A DNA stretch of 64,000 nucleotides from Alphaproteobacteria bacterium (GTDB taxonomy: Bacteria > Pseudomonadota > Alphaproteobacteria > Paracaedibacterales > VGCI01). Where the stretch lies: positions 1-64,000 of the forward strand of contig JAIESE010000012.1 in the NCBI GenBank assembly GCA_019746225.1, in the 5' to 3' direction. This document shows positions 1 to 8,375 of this stretch, one piece after another (position 1 is the first letter of the stretch; every line of letters begins with the position of its first letter). The notes below the pieces were generated by a model. It was not told the origin of the DNA. It saw only the letters and a list, made by a program, of their open reading frames with translations, and searched no databases. The position numbers were made by a program, and so were the translations under genes.

Positions 1-200
1 TCAACAAATTGAACTCCAGTATCCATAACCCAAATATCCGGTAAGGAGACGTCTTTCACAAAACTGTATGTTCGACTTAATAATCCTACAAAAATACCAG
101 GTTGCTGTGTCATAACAAGGGCAGCAAAGGAGATGCCCACCACCATTGCCAGGTATTTTCCTTTGTCACCAAATAGCATTTGTAAGGCAATTATATACAT
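1..200 (-). CDS. ABC transporter permease, DevC/FtsX-like (partial, N-terminal 66 residues)
   Basis: The minus-strand frame from an ATG at 200 stays open to the window edge, so only the N-terminus is visible. It reads as a short cytoplasmic start (MYIIALQMLFGDKGKYLA), one hydrophobic helix (about residues 19-40), then a periplasmic-looking stretch ending in DIWVMDTG. This pattern is typical of the N-terminus of MacB/DevC-type permeases, which work with a separate ABC ATPase and a membrane fusion protein to export lipids, peptides or drugs. The frame can be extended upstream to a TTG seven bases before the ATG, so the start is not certain. It lies 123 bases downstream of the ABC exporter gene on the same strand. 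The family call is from pattern recognition of a short piece. Confidence 0.6.
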   Translation of the reverse strand, partial: MYIIALQMLFGDKGKYLAMVVGISFAALVMTQQPGIFVGLLSRTYSFVKDVSLPDIWVMDTGVQFV

Positions 201-323
201 AAGCAAAACTCTATAAATCTTTTAAACATTAGGCGTTGCAAGTGCTAAACAGTATTTTGTCGGGTTTAAGTTCCCTATACACTTTTCGTAAAAAGAGGTC
301 TTTTTTCCCATTTTCTATTTAAT

Positions 324-2090
324 TTAGGTTGAATTTCTAGCATGTTGCAAATGCCAAAACTTAGCATAATAGCCCCCTTTGATAAGAAGGGATCTATGGG
401 TTCCTTCTTCAACGATCATCCCATTATTTAGGACAATAATTCGATCCATCTGTTGGAGTGTTGATAGCCGATGTGCAACAACCAATACGGTCTTATCTTT
501 CATTAGATCTTTCAGACTTTCTTGAATATAGTGCTCAGTTTCAGAATCTAGAGCCGAGGTTGCTTCATCAAGAAGGAGAATCTTCGAATTCTTAAGAATA
601 GATCTTGCAATTGCTAAACGTTGTCTTTGACCACCGGATAAAATTGATCCCCTTTCCCCAACAAGAGTTTGGAAACCTTTTGGGAACGAGTTTATAAATC
701 CTTCAGCAAAGGATTTTCTGGCCGCATCTTTAATCGCTTCCTCTGAGGCATGTAAGTTACCATACTGGATGTTTTCAAGGATTGTTCGATGAAAAAGCAT
801 AGGGTCTTGTGGTATAAAAGTGATATTTTGATGAAGACTCTCTTGTGTTACACTTTTCACATCTTGACCATCAACTAATATATAACCATTATTTACATCC
901 ATTAGTCTTACGAGCAAATTTAATAGCGTCGTTTTTCCGCTACCTGATTGACCCACGATACCAACCTTCTCTTTGCCTGCAATCTTTAAGTTGATGTTTC
1001 GTAATATGGGATTTCCCTTATCTGAAGTAAAGGAAACGTCTCTAAATTCAATAGACCCCTTTTTAACGATTAAAGGTCGTGCGGTTGGGTTGTTTTTAAT
1101 AGCATGGGGTACAACGATCGTATTTAAGGCTTGGGAACACTTCCCAAAATTTTCTACGAACTTCAGATAATGGTGCGTTATTTCCCAAACAATATCCAGA
1201 ACAGACAGAGATAGTGTTAAAATGAGAGCAAAGTCCCCTAAGCTTATATTTCCCTTTTGGCGCTCGACGATAAGATAGTAAATTAAGATAACGATCAGGA
1301 AATTTGACATAATGTCCATGACTGCATTACGTTTAAGATCATTCCATCCCAGCTCTTCAGCTTTCTTGACTTTTTCTTGTGCGACGGATTCTAAAACTTT
1401 AATTTCGTAATTGCGACGCGCAAACAAACGAACGGCGAGTATGTTGGTGATGCTATCTATGAGCTTGCCGATGAGGGTGGTCGATTTTTCAGATAGTTCT
1501 TTGGACAGTATTTGAACACGTAATGATAGAAAAAAGCTGATGCCAACAAAAATACAAGCCCATATTATTAATATCAAAGCAAATTTTGGGCTTACGAATC
1601 CCATTGTCACCGTAATGATACAAATGGAAAATAAGGGAAAAATGAACTCATAAACAAACTCATTCAAAATCGTTTCTGAGGTATCGGCAATCATAGATAT
1701 TTTACTAATAAGACTTCCGCCAAAATGATGCTGAAAGTAGGCCAGGGAGTGCTTCTGGACATACTTAGTCATCCGCATCACGATATTCTTGTTAAAATTG
1801 GGCATCATTTTTAACCATAAGTAGTCATGGAAGCGACTCATAAAATTCATAAAAACTCTTATGAGAATAAAAATAATCATGGGTGTTTTTAATTGATAAA
1901 ACAGATTCTCATATTGTGTAGATGATTTTTCCAGGATATCCAAAACAACCTTCATAATATAAGGCTCTATGGTTCTAATTGCAGCCCACAAAATAGATAT
2001 AAAGATAATGCCAAAAAAATGCCTAGAGTAAGGTCGTAAGAAGTGGATTATAAATTTTAATACACTATGAGGAAACTCTTTATTATCCAT
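324..2090 (-). CDS. ABC exporter, fused permease/ATPase (MsbA-like)
   Basis: A 588-residue half-transporter that is expected to dimerise in the inner membrane and export a lipid, peptide or drug using ATP. The N-terminal 310 residues hold about six hydrophobic helices (starting near 24, 70, 148, 170, 262 and 285). The ATPase domain follows: Walker A GQSGSGKTT at 380-388, Q-loop near 428, signature LSGGQ at 484-488, Walker B ILLLDEA at 504-510 and the H-loop AHRLST near 540. All catalytic motifs are intact and the length is normal for the family. The substrate cannot be told from sequence. It is a single gene with a DevC-like permease downstream, and it borders the accessory island, whose first traD relic begins about 115 bases upstream of its start. 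Confidence 0.9.
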   Translation of the reverse strand: MDNKEFPHSVLKFIIHFLRPYSRHFFGIIFISILWAAIRTIEPYIMKVVLDILEKSSTQYENLFYQLKTPMIIFILIRVFMNFMSRFHDYLWLKMMPNFNKNIVMRMTKYVQKHSLAYFQHHFGGSLISKISMIADTSETILNEFVYEFIFPLFSICIITVTMGFVSPKFALILIIWACIFVGISFFLSLRVQILSKELSEKSTTLIGKLIDSITNILAVRLFARRNYEIKVLESVAQEKVKKAEELGWNDLKRNAVMDIMSNFLIVILIYYLIVERQKGNISLGDFALILTLSLSVLDIVWEITHHYLKFVENFGKCSQALNTIVVPHAIKNNPTARPLIVKKGSIEFRDVSFTSDKGNPILRNINLKIAGKEKVGIVGQSGSGKTTLLNLLVRLMDVNNGYILVDGQDVKSVTQESLHQNITFIPQDPMLFHRTILENIQYGNLHASEEAIKDAARKSFAEGFINSFPKGFQTLVGERGSILSGGQRQRLAIARSILKNSKILLLDEATSALDSETEHYIQESLKDLMKDKTVLVVAHRLSTLQQMDRIIVLNNGMIVEEGTHRSLLIKGGYYAKFWHLQHARNST

Positions 2091-2205
2091 ATTTTTATTT
2101 TTGTCTTGCTCCCTGATATTCTTTCCCTTTTTACAGTAAATTCGCCATCATAGATAGGTTAAAATGACTTCAAAATTAACACATCAAAAATAACTTAACG
2201 GCCAC

Positions 2206-2334
2206 GAAGGAGCAGAGATTGCTGAACGTATGTCTAAGTGGTTGGGCGTTTAGGAGATCTCAGAAACCATGGAGAACATTCCCTATGGCGCGCACCAGAT
2301 GAGTGATAGCGTCTCACTCGTTGTGCCTAAATAG
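2206..2334 (+). pseudogene. traD: traD C-terminal relic, copy 1
   Basis: Translated on the plus strand this reads EGAEIAERMSKWLGV, an in-frame TAG, then EISETMENIPYGAHQM and SDSVSL before a stop. It matches the C-terminal region of the F-type conjugative coupling protein TraD, whose family pattern here is an AE...LGE..E..SE..SYGA...RDGVS block. It has an internal stop, no start and no ATPase domain, so it is a dead fragment. It is truncated directly after the GVSL block and joined to a tRNA-Leu 3' fragment, exactly as in copy 2 at 5462-5623. Confidence 0.7.
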
Positions 2335-2343
2335 TTTCAGAGA

Positions 2344-2408
2344 AGGCGGCAGACTCAAAATCTGTTATTCGAAAGGACGTAGAAGTTCGTTTCTTCCCGA
2401 GGGCACCA
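2344..2408 (+). pseudogene. tRNA-Leu(CAA) 3' fragment, copy 1
   Basis: The anticodon arm (GCAGA, loop CTCAAAA, TCTGT), a long variable region, a degenerate T arm and the acceptor 3' strand CGAGGGC-A-CCA can be recognised. The 5' half of the tRNA (acceptor 5' strand and D arm) is missing and traD-derived sequence takes its place. The T-stem is mismatched (AGAAG against CTTCC). It cannot fold into a tRNA and is best read as the att-type 3' end of a tRNA-Leu gene left by an integrated element. Confidence 0.65.
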
Positions 2409-2530
2409 CAGTTTTCTTGGTTTAACTGGTTTATTAAATCAACAAAACAATCTAGGTGAAATGTATGAATCAATTTTTCATCACCCTGAAATTCACCCTC
2501 TAGCTGACAAAATGAAAGATTTAGCCTCCC

Positions 2531-3949
2531 CTAATCGCCTGACACAACTTTCTTCGCTTTTCCTGCTTTCGCTGCAACCTTGGAACTCCCTGTCTTCTTT
2601 GGTGCTTCTACTTGTTCTTCTTTGTCCTTTGCTTTGGCTACAGTCTTTCTTGTTGTGGTTGCTTTCTCTTTTGCTGTTGCTTTGTCCTTGGCTTTGGCTA
2701 CGGGCTTTTTTGTTGTGGTTGCTTTCTCTTTTGCTGTTGCCGCAGTTTTTTGCTTTACCATTTCCTTCACTTTAGGCTTTGGTTGTATTTCTTCTGAAAT
2801 TTCTTCGTTCAAACTTTCATCTTCAACTGAAGCACTTTCTGTCTCGTCGTTTTCTTCTCCAGAATAGACTTCCCCTGATTCCTCATCATCTTTATGGGAA
2901 AAGCTGAGCATCTTTCTGACCGAAGAACTTGTTCTGATTTTCCCCCCCTTCGCTTGTATAGGAAGGATCTTTTCTTGCACAAATTTTTTCCGCTCCCCTG
3001 TAAATGGCGAATTGCCATTTTCACCCTCTAAAAAGATTTTTAAAGTTTCGGAGGAAAAATGAGTAAGCAAATGCTCAAGACTTAACAACACGGGCAAGTC
3101 AGAATAGGGGTCCCCTTCAACCAAGCGTCGGGCGACTTCATAATCAAGCAAGAGATTCAAACCATTGAGAAATTTTGCTAAGACTGTGGTGGTAATCTCA
3201 GCATCCTTTACGATTGGATTCCCATTTTTCTTTTGATCCTTGAGACGTTGTGCAATTGCGGGGTACAAATGTTTATGCCCCTCAAGAAACTTTAGAACGG
3301 CATCATATTTTTCACCTTTATTGCTGGAACATAAACCCAAGAGCGATCCGCTACCCTTTTGATTCTTTGTTGCGCCTCCATAGAGGGTGTAGGTAAAGTC
3401 TTCAATCTTGAAAGTTGTTGGATATTGGTCAGACAAATAGAACTTGCCCGTGTCAACCCAATAAGCTTTAACCCCTATCTTAGCGACTTTTGTATTTATG
3501 ACTCTTTGCAAAAGATAAATGCGCGCACGGGAGGAAAGTCCAGTCAGGTCTAATTCTGATTTCTGTTTGGCTTTATAATTCTGTTCAAATTTTAAAACCA
3601 GGGCTTGAACATCATCGCCAAACACATCTCCCTTACTAAGGAATTTGTCAAGGACTCCCGTAATCTTATCATAATCAAACTGATCCTTCTTGGGCATCGC
3701 GGGCTTTGGGAGGGACCGCTCACGATGACTTAATCCTTTAGGCTTATCAGTTAAAGCCTCAACATTCTCATCATCGGAAATCTTCTTGGCCTTCATAATT
3801 TTACCACTTTTATGGGAAGATTTTTTGACAGCTGCTCTATTATTAATATTCTCTTCAGATGTCTCTTCTGATCCAAAAACGAAGGAAGTAAGGCCCATGA
3901 ATAAAATGAGCCACGTAATGAATAATCTGGAATTTCTAATCTTTTTCAT
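2531..3949 (-). CDS. Exported protein with histone-H1-like lysine-rich tail
   Basis: A 472-residue protein with a clear signal peptide (MKKIRNSR, hydrophobic core, cleavage probably after VFG near residue 26). The middle (about 90-350) looks globular and I do not recognise it. A strongly acidic stretch follows (about 355-395). The C-terminal 80 residues are almost entirely Lys, Ala, Thr and Pro, built on AKEKATTTKKPVAKAKDK, which is repeated in tandem with a 60-base DNA period at 2621-2740. Such tails resemble histone H1 or chlamydial Hc1 and would bind nucleic acid or acidic polymers. A purine-rich GGGGG lies about ten bases upstream of the ATG. It is divergent from the deaminase-like gene at 4135. 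An exported DNA-binding-like tail suggests a host-directed effector; that is inference. Confidence 0.7.
   Translation of the reverse strand: MKKIRNSRLFITWLILFMGLTSFVFGSEETSEENINNRAAVKKSSHKSGKIMKAKKISDDENVEALTDKPKGLSHRERSLPKPAMPKKDQFDYDKITGVLDKFLSKGDVFGDDVQALVLKFEQNYKAKQKSELDLTGLSSRARIYLLQRVINTKVAKIGVKAYWVDTGKFYLSDQYPTTFKIEDFTYTLYGGATKNQKGSGSLLGLCSSNKGEKYDAVLKFLEGHKHLYPAIAQRLKDQKKNGNPIVKDAEITTTVLAKFLNGLNLLLDYEVARRLVEGDPYSDLPVLLSLEHLLTHFSSETLKIFLEGENGNSPFTGERKKFVQEKILPIQAKGGKIRTSSSVRKMLSFSHKDDEESGEVYSGEENDETESASVEDESLNEEISEEIQPKPKVKEMVKQKTAATAKEKATTTKKPVAKAKDKATAKEKATTTRKTVAKAKDKEEQVEAPKKTGSSKVAAKAGKAKKVVSGD
2621..2740 (-). repeat. Two tandem 60-base coding repeats
   Basis: The plus-strand text from 2621 to 2680 recurs from 2681 to 2740 with few differences, including the identical core TTGCTTTCTCTTTTGCTGTT. 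In the minus-strand gene it encodes two 20-residue units of the form AKEKATTT(K/R)K(P/T)VAKAKDK. The exact 60-base period keeps the reading frame, as expected for tail growth by slippage or unequal recombination. Confidence 0.85.
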
Positions 3950-4134
3950 GGTAACTTTACCCCCTTAAATTGAACAGACCTATACATCTATCACATCTGA
4001 AATTGAAATGCACATGACTAAATGTCGCCGAAGAATCATGCTTCTCGATTCAGGTAAATGATAAGGCAGAAATGGCTTTTCTCTCCTTGAGGTCAATGGT
4101 AAGCTCAACTTGACTTTTGTAAAAGGAAATGGGA

Positions 4135-5364
4135 ATGACACGTACTTCTAAAATAATCTTCAGTTTATTGCTGATTGCTCTTCTTAATTTTCAAGCCTAT
4201 GGTGTCGACGGTCCGCTTGCTGAAGAGGAATCTTCACAATCGAGTCAACAAACTGAACCTGGAAAAAGAGAGAGGGATGTCCCAGAATTGAGAGCCTCCG
4301 AATCTCCAAGGGGAGTATCAGCAGATACTCCCGAGGTCTTTCAACCTTTCAAGAAGAAGCATCGGGATCGTCAGTTCAAAGCCTTGACAAGAAAGTCTCT
4401 CTTTTTAGAAGGAGAAGAAGCAGCCCGGTTAAGATGGGTGAGCACTTTAGACATATTTTTGGGCAGCAAAAAACCTGAAAAATACGTTAAAATATCCTCT
4501 AATATCCATGACAAACTGGCCTATCTTGGCAACTATCTAAGGGCTTTTGCAGAAGTATATCCCAAAAATGATATGTATCAATTTAAACGGAATGTTTTTG
4601 TTCCCCATGTCAGTTTTGTGGTCAAACGATCCTATGATGATGTTTGTGAAAAGGTGTTCGTTCCAGGATCATATGTAAACTTTGATGAGGAAAACTACCC
4701 AGAATCACCTATGGTTTTTTTTAGTGGAGGCAATTCAACGCCCTATGATGCTCTATATCAATACAATCTCCATCGCAAACACCATAATTATCCTAAGGAT
4801 GTTCTCTTTGAATTACCCGTCATACGTGCCACTTCTGGTGAAGAAGTTGAGCGAAAGACAGGCAAGAAAATGGGCTCTGATACTCCATCAGGGTGCACTT
4901 ATCACACAGAAGAAATGTTCTATAATATGCTCTTAGCCTATCCACAAGTTATTCTGGAGATTGCCAATAAGGTGTTACTTCCCATTGACCAGATTCTTCA
5001 TGTGGTTTTTGACTCTTACTCCTTTTGGGATGTTTGCCGCCCTTGTCAAAAACGTTTCCGCACGGAATACTTTCAAGGTGTTCTCCATCAAAAATTAGAA
5101 GAGGTGTTTGCCCCCTCGGATTTTGCTATACCGGAAGAAGCTGGTCTTCTGCCCGTTTTTCGTGTGTCATCTTACAAACAATATCATGATGACAGTCTCG
5201 CAGACATGACAGAAGCTGGGGGAGGAAGCCAAGTTGAGGGGGGGTTTGATGCGAAGGTGATCAGCCAAACGCAAGTCGTTCTCTCGAGTCGAAAACAAAC
5301 AGGCACATTTGATTATCCAACCATTTATCATAAAGTAAAAAACAGGAATGTAGTGGGAAAATAG
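4135..5364 (+). CDS. Exported candidate nucleic-acid/nucleotide deaminase-fold protein
   Basis: I place the start at the ATG at 4135 because AAGGA lies about seven bases upstream; the in-frame ATG at 4129 touches that ribosome site. The product begins with a signal peptide (MTRTSKIIFSLLLIALL, cleavage near AYG). Counting from the ATG at 4129, a low-complexity acidic/polar linker runs to about residue 70, followed by a globular domain. Within it, YHTEEMFYNML (His259, Glu261) and VCRPC (Cys303, Cys306) form an HxE...CxxC arrangement with 41 residues between Glu and the first Cys. This is the zinc-binding and proton-shuttle signature of the cytidine-deaminase-like fold, which many bacterial toxins use. 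The closest family I can suggest is the OTT_1508-like group of Orientia and relatives. The last 25 residues are encoded by sequence repeated at 8376. No immunity gene is apparent, which suits a host-directed effector better than an interbacterial toxin. Confidence 0.55.
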   Translation: MTRTSKIIFSLLLIALLNFQAYGVDGPLAEEESSQSSQQTEPGKRERDVPELRASESPRGVSADTPEVFQPFKKKHRDRQFKALTRKSLFLEGEEAARLRWVSTLDIFLGSKKPEKYVKISSNIHDKLAYLGNYLRAFAEVYPKNDMYQFKRNVFVPHVSFVVKRSYDDVCEKVFVPGSYVNFDEENYPESPMVFFSGGNSTPYDALYQYNLHRKHHNYPKDVLFELPVIRATSGEEVERKTGKKMGSDTPSGCTYHTEEMFYNMLLAYPQVILEIANKVLLPIDQILHVVFDSYSFWDVCRPCQKRFRTEYFQGVLHQKLEEVFAPSDFAIPEEAGLLPVFRVSSYKQYHDDSLADMTEAGGGSQVEGGFDAKVISQTQVVLSSRKQTGTFDYPTIYHKVKNRNVVGK

Positions 5365-5378
5365 GAACCGATCGCCAT
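5284..5378 (+). repeat. Repeated gene-end module, copy A (inside the deaminase-like gene)
   Basis: The last roughly 80 coding bases of the deaminase-like gene plus about 14 bases beyond its stop are closely matched at 8376-8468. Shared features are the TCGAGTCG start, the coding sense TF(D/E)YP(T/S)IYH(K/Q)VKNR and an identical AATAGGAACCGAT across the stop codon. In copy B the module stands alone, downstream of the patatin gene. Confidence 0.75.
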
Positions 5379-5461
5379 CCCTGTAGGTGTTGGTTTGAGT
5401 TTAAGCCCTTTGTGTTCAACCTCTCCTTTTCTATACATCCCGCAGAAGGGTGTTCAGGTCC

Positions 5462-5623
5462 AAGATCATGAGCACAAAAGTCGTCTTCAGCATCGAAGGC
5501 GCCGAGATTGCCGAGCATATGTCTAAATGGCTGGGCGTTCAAGAAGTCTCTGAGGCCATGGAGAACATTTCCTATGGCATGCACCAAATGCGTGACGGCG
5601 TTTCCCTGGTTGTGACTACATAG
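5462..5623 (+). pseudogene. traD: traD C-terminal relic, copy 2
   Basis: This is the best preserved copy of the first segment. The plus-strand frame reads KIMSTKVVFSIEGAEIAEHM, then SKWLGVQEVSEAMENISYGM and HQMRDGVSLVVTT before TAG. It matches the conserved C-terminal block of F-type TraD, where an NTR.FFR motif precedes the AE...GEKE..SE..SYGA...RDGVS stretch. It has no upstream ATPase motifs and ends at the same point as copy 1, joined to a tRNA-Leu fragment. It is a relic of a conjugative element. Confidence 0.75.
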
Positions 5624-5630
5624 TTTCAGA

Positions 5631-5696
5631 GAGGCAGCAGACTCAAAATCTGCTATTCGAAAGGACGTGGGAGTTCGATTCTCCCCGAGGGCGCCA
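5631..5696 (+). pseudogene. tRNA-Leu(CAA) 3' fragment, copy 2
   Basis: The anticodon arm (GCAGA, CTCAAAA, TCTGC) and T arm (GGGAG, TTCGATT, CTCCC) are perfectly paired, followed by CGAGGGC and CCA. The 5' acceptor strand and D arm are absent, and the discriminator base is G instead of the A expected for tRNA-Leu. The fragment is preceded by the traD relic. It is not a functional tRNA and is interpreted as a duplicated attachment-site remnant. Confidence 0.7.
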
Positions 5697-5885
5697 ACAA
5701 AATCAACTGTTTGAGAGAATTTCGCCCGATTCCTCAAAAATTTCTAAAAAAATTGTCATCACATTGTCACCAACGTGAGAATATTTCAGATCTGTGAAAT
5801 TTTTTAATACTGCTCCCCATTTTTGAATGTGCCGGTGCTTTGCTTACCCAGTCTCTTTAACAATTCCTAGATTCAAAAAAAAAGA

Positions 5886-5914
5886 TTGACAGAAATAGAC
5901 TGATCAGTCAATAT
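5886..5914 (+). promoter_or_regulatory. Candidate promoter with embedded palindrome upstream of the patatin gene
   Basis: TTGACA at 5886-5891 is followed 17 bases later by a weak -10 (CAATAT, 5909-5914). The perfect 12-base palindrome GACTGATCAGTC (5898-5909) fills most of the spacer. A palindrome of this kind between the core elements is typical of a repressor operator, for example a TetR-family one. The start codon is about 175 bases downstream, across very AT-rich sequence. The rest of 5697-6089 shows no gene. Confidence 0.4.
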
Positions 5915-6089
5915 GTGTTCGAATTGATTTCTTAATTAAAACATAATATAAATTAGTTTTTATAATTAAAAAATCATAATAATTATATAAAAAAGCACAT
6001 AATAACTTGAAAATGTAAAAGATGATAAATACATACATGTTATACAAAACAACATTAACAACAATTTTATTAAATAGGCGTAAATAAAT

Positions 6090-8375
6090 ATGAAAATAAC
6101 TTTAAATTCGAAAGTAGCAATGCTATCATTAGTACTTTGCTTGACAGCATCTTCTGCATTTACCATGCAAGATAGCGGAGGAGATTCTTCTGACCAAAGT
6201 TCGGTCTTCAACTTAAGATCATCTTCTCCCGTCCCTAAATGCGGTGAGAGAACAACCAGCTCCCCTTCCGGTGATCTTATTGTGGATGAACTGAGAGATG
6301 CATTTAAAGATTCGGTTTCTTTATCAATGTTTGCCCATAGTAATATAAAAGACCAGATACAAATCAATTTATCAAAACTTACAGGTCATAGTGACACTCG
6401 TCGCATATTACAGCTTGATGGGGGCGGTGTTCGAGGTTTGTTCTCAATCCTTGAGCTCTGTGTTTTGGAAGAAATCATTAACCTCCCTTCGGAAGCAAAA
6501 TTTAAGTTATTAGCTCAAAAAGAAAAGAGAATTCAAGAATCGGGTAGAAAGGATGACCTAACACGCCTCTACATTAGAGACCTATTTGATGTTGGTACCG
6601 GAACCTCTACTGGATCCATTTTAACCGCGGGTTTGTTTTCTATGACGAACCTATCTGCTATCGAAGTTGCCCAACTTTATACACGATTCGGATGTAAGAT
6701 TTTTGATGAACACAGGAGATTGGCACTCCCTGGCATTAATATTGGCTTAATTTCAGCAACTTATGGAAATGAGGGGCTCTCTCAATTGCTCGCAGATTAC
6801 TTTTCCAATGCCACTTTACAAGATGTACACAAACCGATATACATCGTTGCCCTTAACGAAAGCAAGCAAGAAGCAGCTGTTTTCTCTACGAACAAAATGC
6901 ATGGTGATCTAGATGAATTACATAAGACGCCCTTACGGGAAGCGGTGCTTGCATCTTCTTCTGCCCCTACATTTCTTCCAGGCATCAATGGGGTAACAAA
7001 AAATGGTCTTGCCTTTCTATCAGATGGTGGAACAGTAGCAAATAATTCGGCTCACCTAGTTTATAAAAAAGAAATAATAACGCATCAAAATCCGTATGAA
7101 ATATATTCATTTGGTACAGGAACCACACCACCACCTGACGTACGTTCGGTAGATTCCGGAGCTCTTAGCGTTGCAAAGATTCTGGAAAACACATTGGTGG
7201 CTTCCGAAAAGTTAGCCTTTACGAATTGTGTTGATGAAATTAATGCAGTCAATTCTCAACTTCAATACTTTGTTCGAATTAACCCAAGACTTGATCCGGG
7301 CATGAACAAACTCGACGACACGAGTCAGGCTTATGTCCAGTATGCAATTCAAAAAGCGTTTAGTGTAACCCTTGGACCGGTCTTTGCTGATATGGTTGCT
7401 CGACTTGGTTTTTCAATCCCTGAAGCGCAGAGTCTGAAGATTATCCATTCTACGATCCAACACAAACTTGGGGCCCTATCTTCCGTTAAATATGATGGAC
7501 TTTCGAAGAAGTATGAAAAAGAATTCGTTCTCAAAAAAGTTAAAGATCTCGATACACGATTCCTTCGATCACTTTACGTTATCGATCCGGCGACTCAAGA
7601 ATTGAAACAGATGAGCAAAGTCGAAAATGAACAGTTTAAGGGCGATCTGATTAAAGCTGCCGAAGCAGATATCAAAGCTCATGGAGAAACATGGTCCGGA
7701 ATGATTTGGAGCGCTGATGGAGAGTTTGTTAAGGAAATCATCCAAAGATCGGATGCTTTTCATGACTTAATGGAGAACGTTGAAAAATGTCCCATGGACC
7801 AATTTAGGTTGTTAATAGCTGACGAAAAGCAACCCTTGTTTACCAAGGAACAGGTTGCCAAATTAAATGACATGGCTTCAAAAGAAGCTCCGGGCTTAAC
7901 AGCAAGGGTAAGAAGTGCAATCATAAATAATGTTCCACAACTCAACGCAACAAACGCTACGATCGGGATGTTAACTTTATTTAATCCATTAGCAGGTGCG
8001 GCAGCTGTGGTAGGAAAGGCTCTCAATCGTTCTTATAGTCAAACAAGTAGTTATGGTGAACAAAGCCCCCAAAATATAATGGCATTCAATATATTGCAGA
8101 AATTCATTGAGTGTTGTGAAACCGGACAGGAGTTCAACTATATGGCTTATAATAGTCCTTATATGAACCTCCCAAGTCTGATTTTCTGGACCAATTACCT
8201 AAGTGGCATAAAAGATCAACTTTCTCTCGCTGATATTAACAAATTCAGAGAAAATTTTACGCGCTACATAAACCATATATCAACTGAGCATTCTACTTCT
8301 TTGCGTTTCAATGCACTCTTGGAAGGTTTAGATTTATATATTGCTAAAAATCATTTTCCTGAAGAGATTTTGTGA
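6090..8375 (+). CDS. Exported patatin-like phospholipase
   Basis: A 761-residue protein with a signal peptide (hydrophobic MLSLVLCLTASSAFT, cleavage near residue 25). The patatin domain starts at about residue 104. The oxyanion-hole motif DGGGVRG lies at 110-116, the nucleophile elbow GTSTG at 171-175 (Ser173) and the catalytic DGG at 312-314 (Asp312). All elements of the Ser-Asp dyad are present, so it should hydrolyse acyl ester bonds of phospholipids. The C-terminal 400 residues are helical in character and I do not recognise them. Patatins of this type in Rickettsia and Legionella are secreted and act on host membranes during entry or escape; a similar role here is inference. The gene is isolated between traD relics and has only a weak ribosome site. 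Confidence 0.85.
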   Translation: MKITLNSKVAMLSLVLCLTASSAFTMQDSGGDSSDQSSVFNLRSSSPVPKCGERTTSSPSGDLIVDELRDAFKDSVSLSMFAHSNIKDQIQINLSKLTGHSDTRRILQLDGGGVRGLFSILELCVLEEIINLPSEAKFKLLAQKEKRIQESGRKDDLTRLYIRDLFDVGTGTSTGSILTAGLFSMTNLSAIEVAQLYTRFGCKIFDEHRRLALPGINIGLISATYGNEGLSQLLADYFSNATLQDVHKPIYIVALNESKQEAAVFSTNKMHGDLDELHKTPLREAVLASSSAPTFLPGINGVTKNGLAFLSDGGTVANNSAHLVYKKEIITHQNPYEIYSFGTGTTPPPDVRSVDSGALSVAKILENTLVASEKLAFTNCVDEINAVNSQLQYFVRINPRLDPGMNKLDDTSQAYVQYAIQKAFSVTLGPVFADMVARLGFSIPEAQSLKIIHSTIQHKLGALSSVKYDGLSKKYEKEFVLKKVKDLDTRFLRSLYVIDPATQELKQMSKVENEQFKGDLIKAAEADIKAHGETWSGMIWSADGEFVKEIIQRSDAFHDLMENVEKCPMDQFRLLIADEKQPLFTKEQVAKLNDMASKEAPGLTARVRSAIINNVPQLNATNATIGMLTLFNPLAGAAAVVGKALNRSYSQTSSYGEQSPQNIMAFNILQKFIECCETGQEFNYMAYNSPYMNLPSLIFWTNYLSGIKDQLSLADINKFRENFTRYINHISTEHSTSLRFNALLEGLDLYIAKNHFPEEIL

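Noticed and set aside
2461..2867. Leucine- and valine-rich plus-strand frames
   Set aside because: They are the antisense of the Lys/Ala-rich tail of the gene at 2531-3949 and have no ribosome site.
5631..5696. Functional tRNA-Leu
   Set aside because: The 5' acceptor strand and D arm are absent, and the discriminator base is G. Only the 3' half is present.
5261..5737. A 158-codon minus-strand frame containing ENRTPTSFRIADFESAA
   Set aside because: It runs antisense through the tRNA-Leu fragment and the traD relic; this kind of peptide is a well-known artefact of tRNA-antisense frames.
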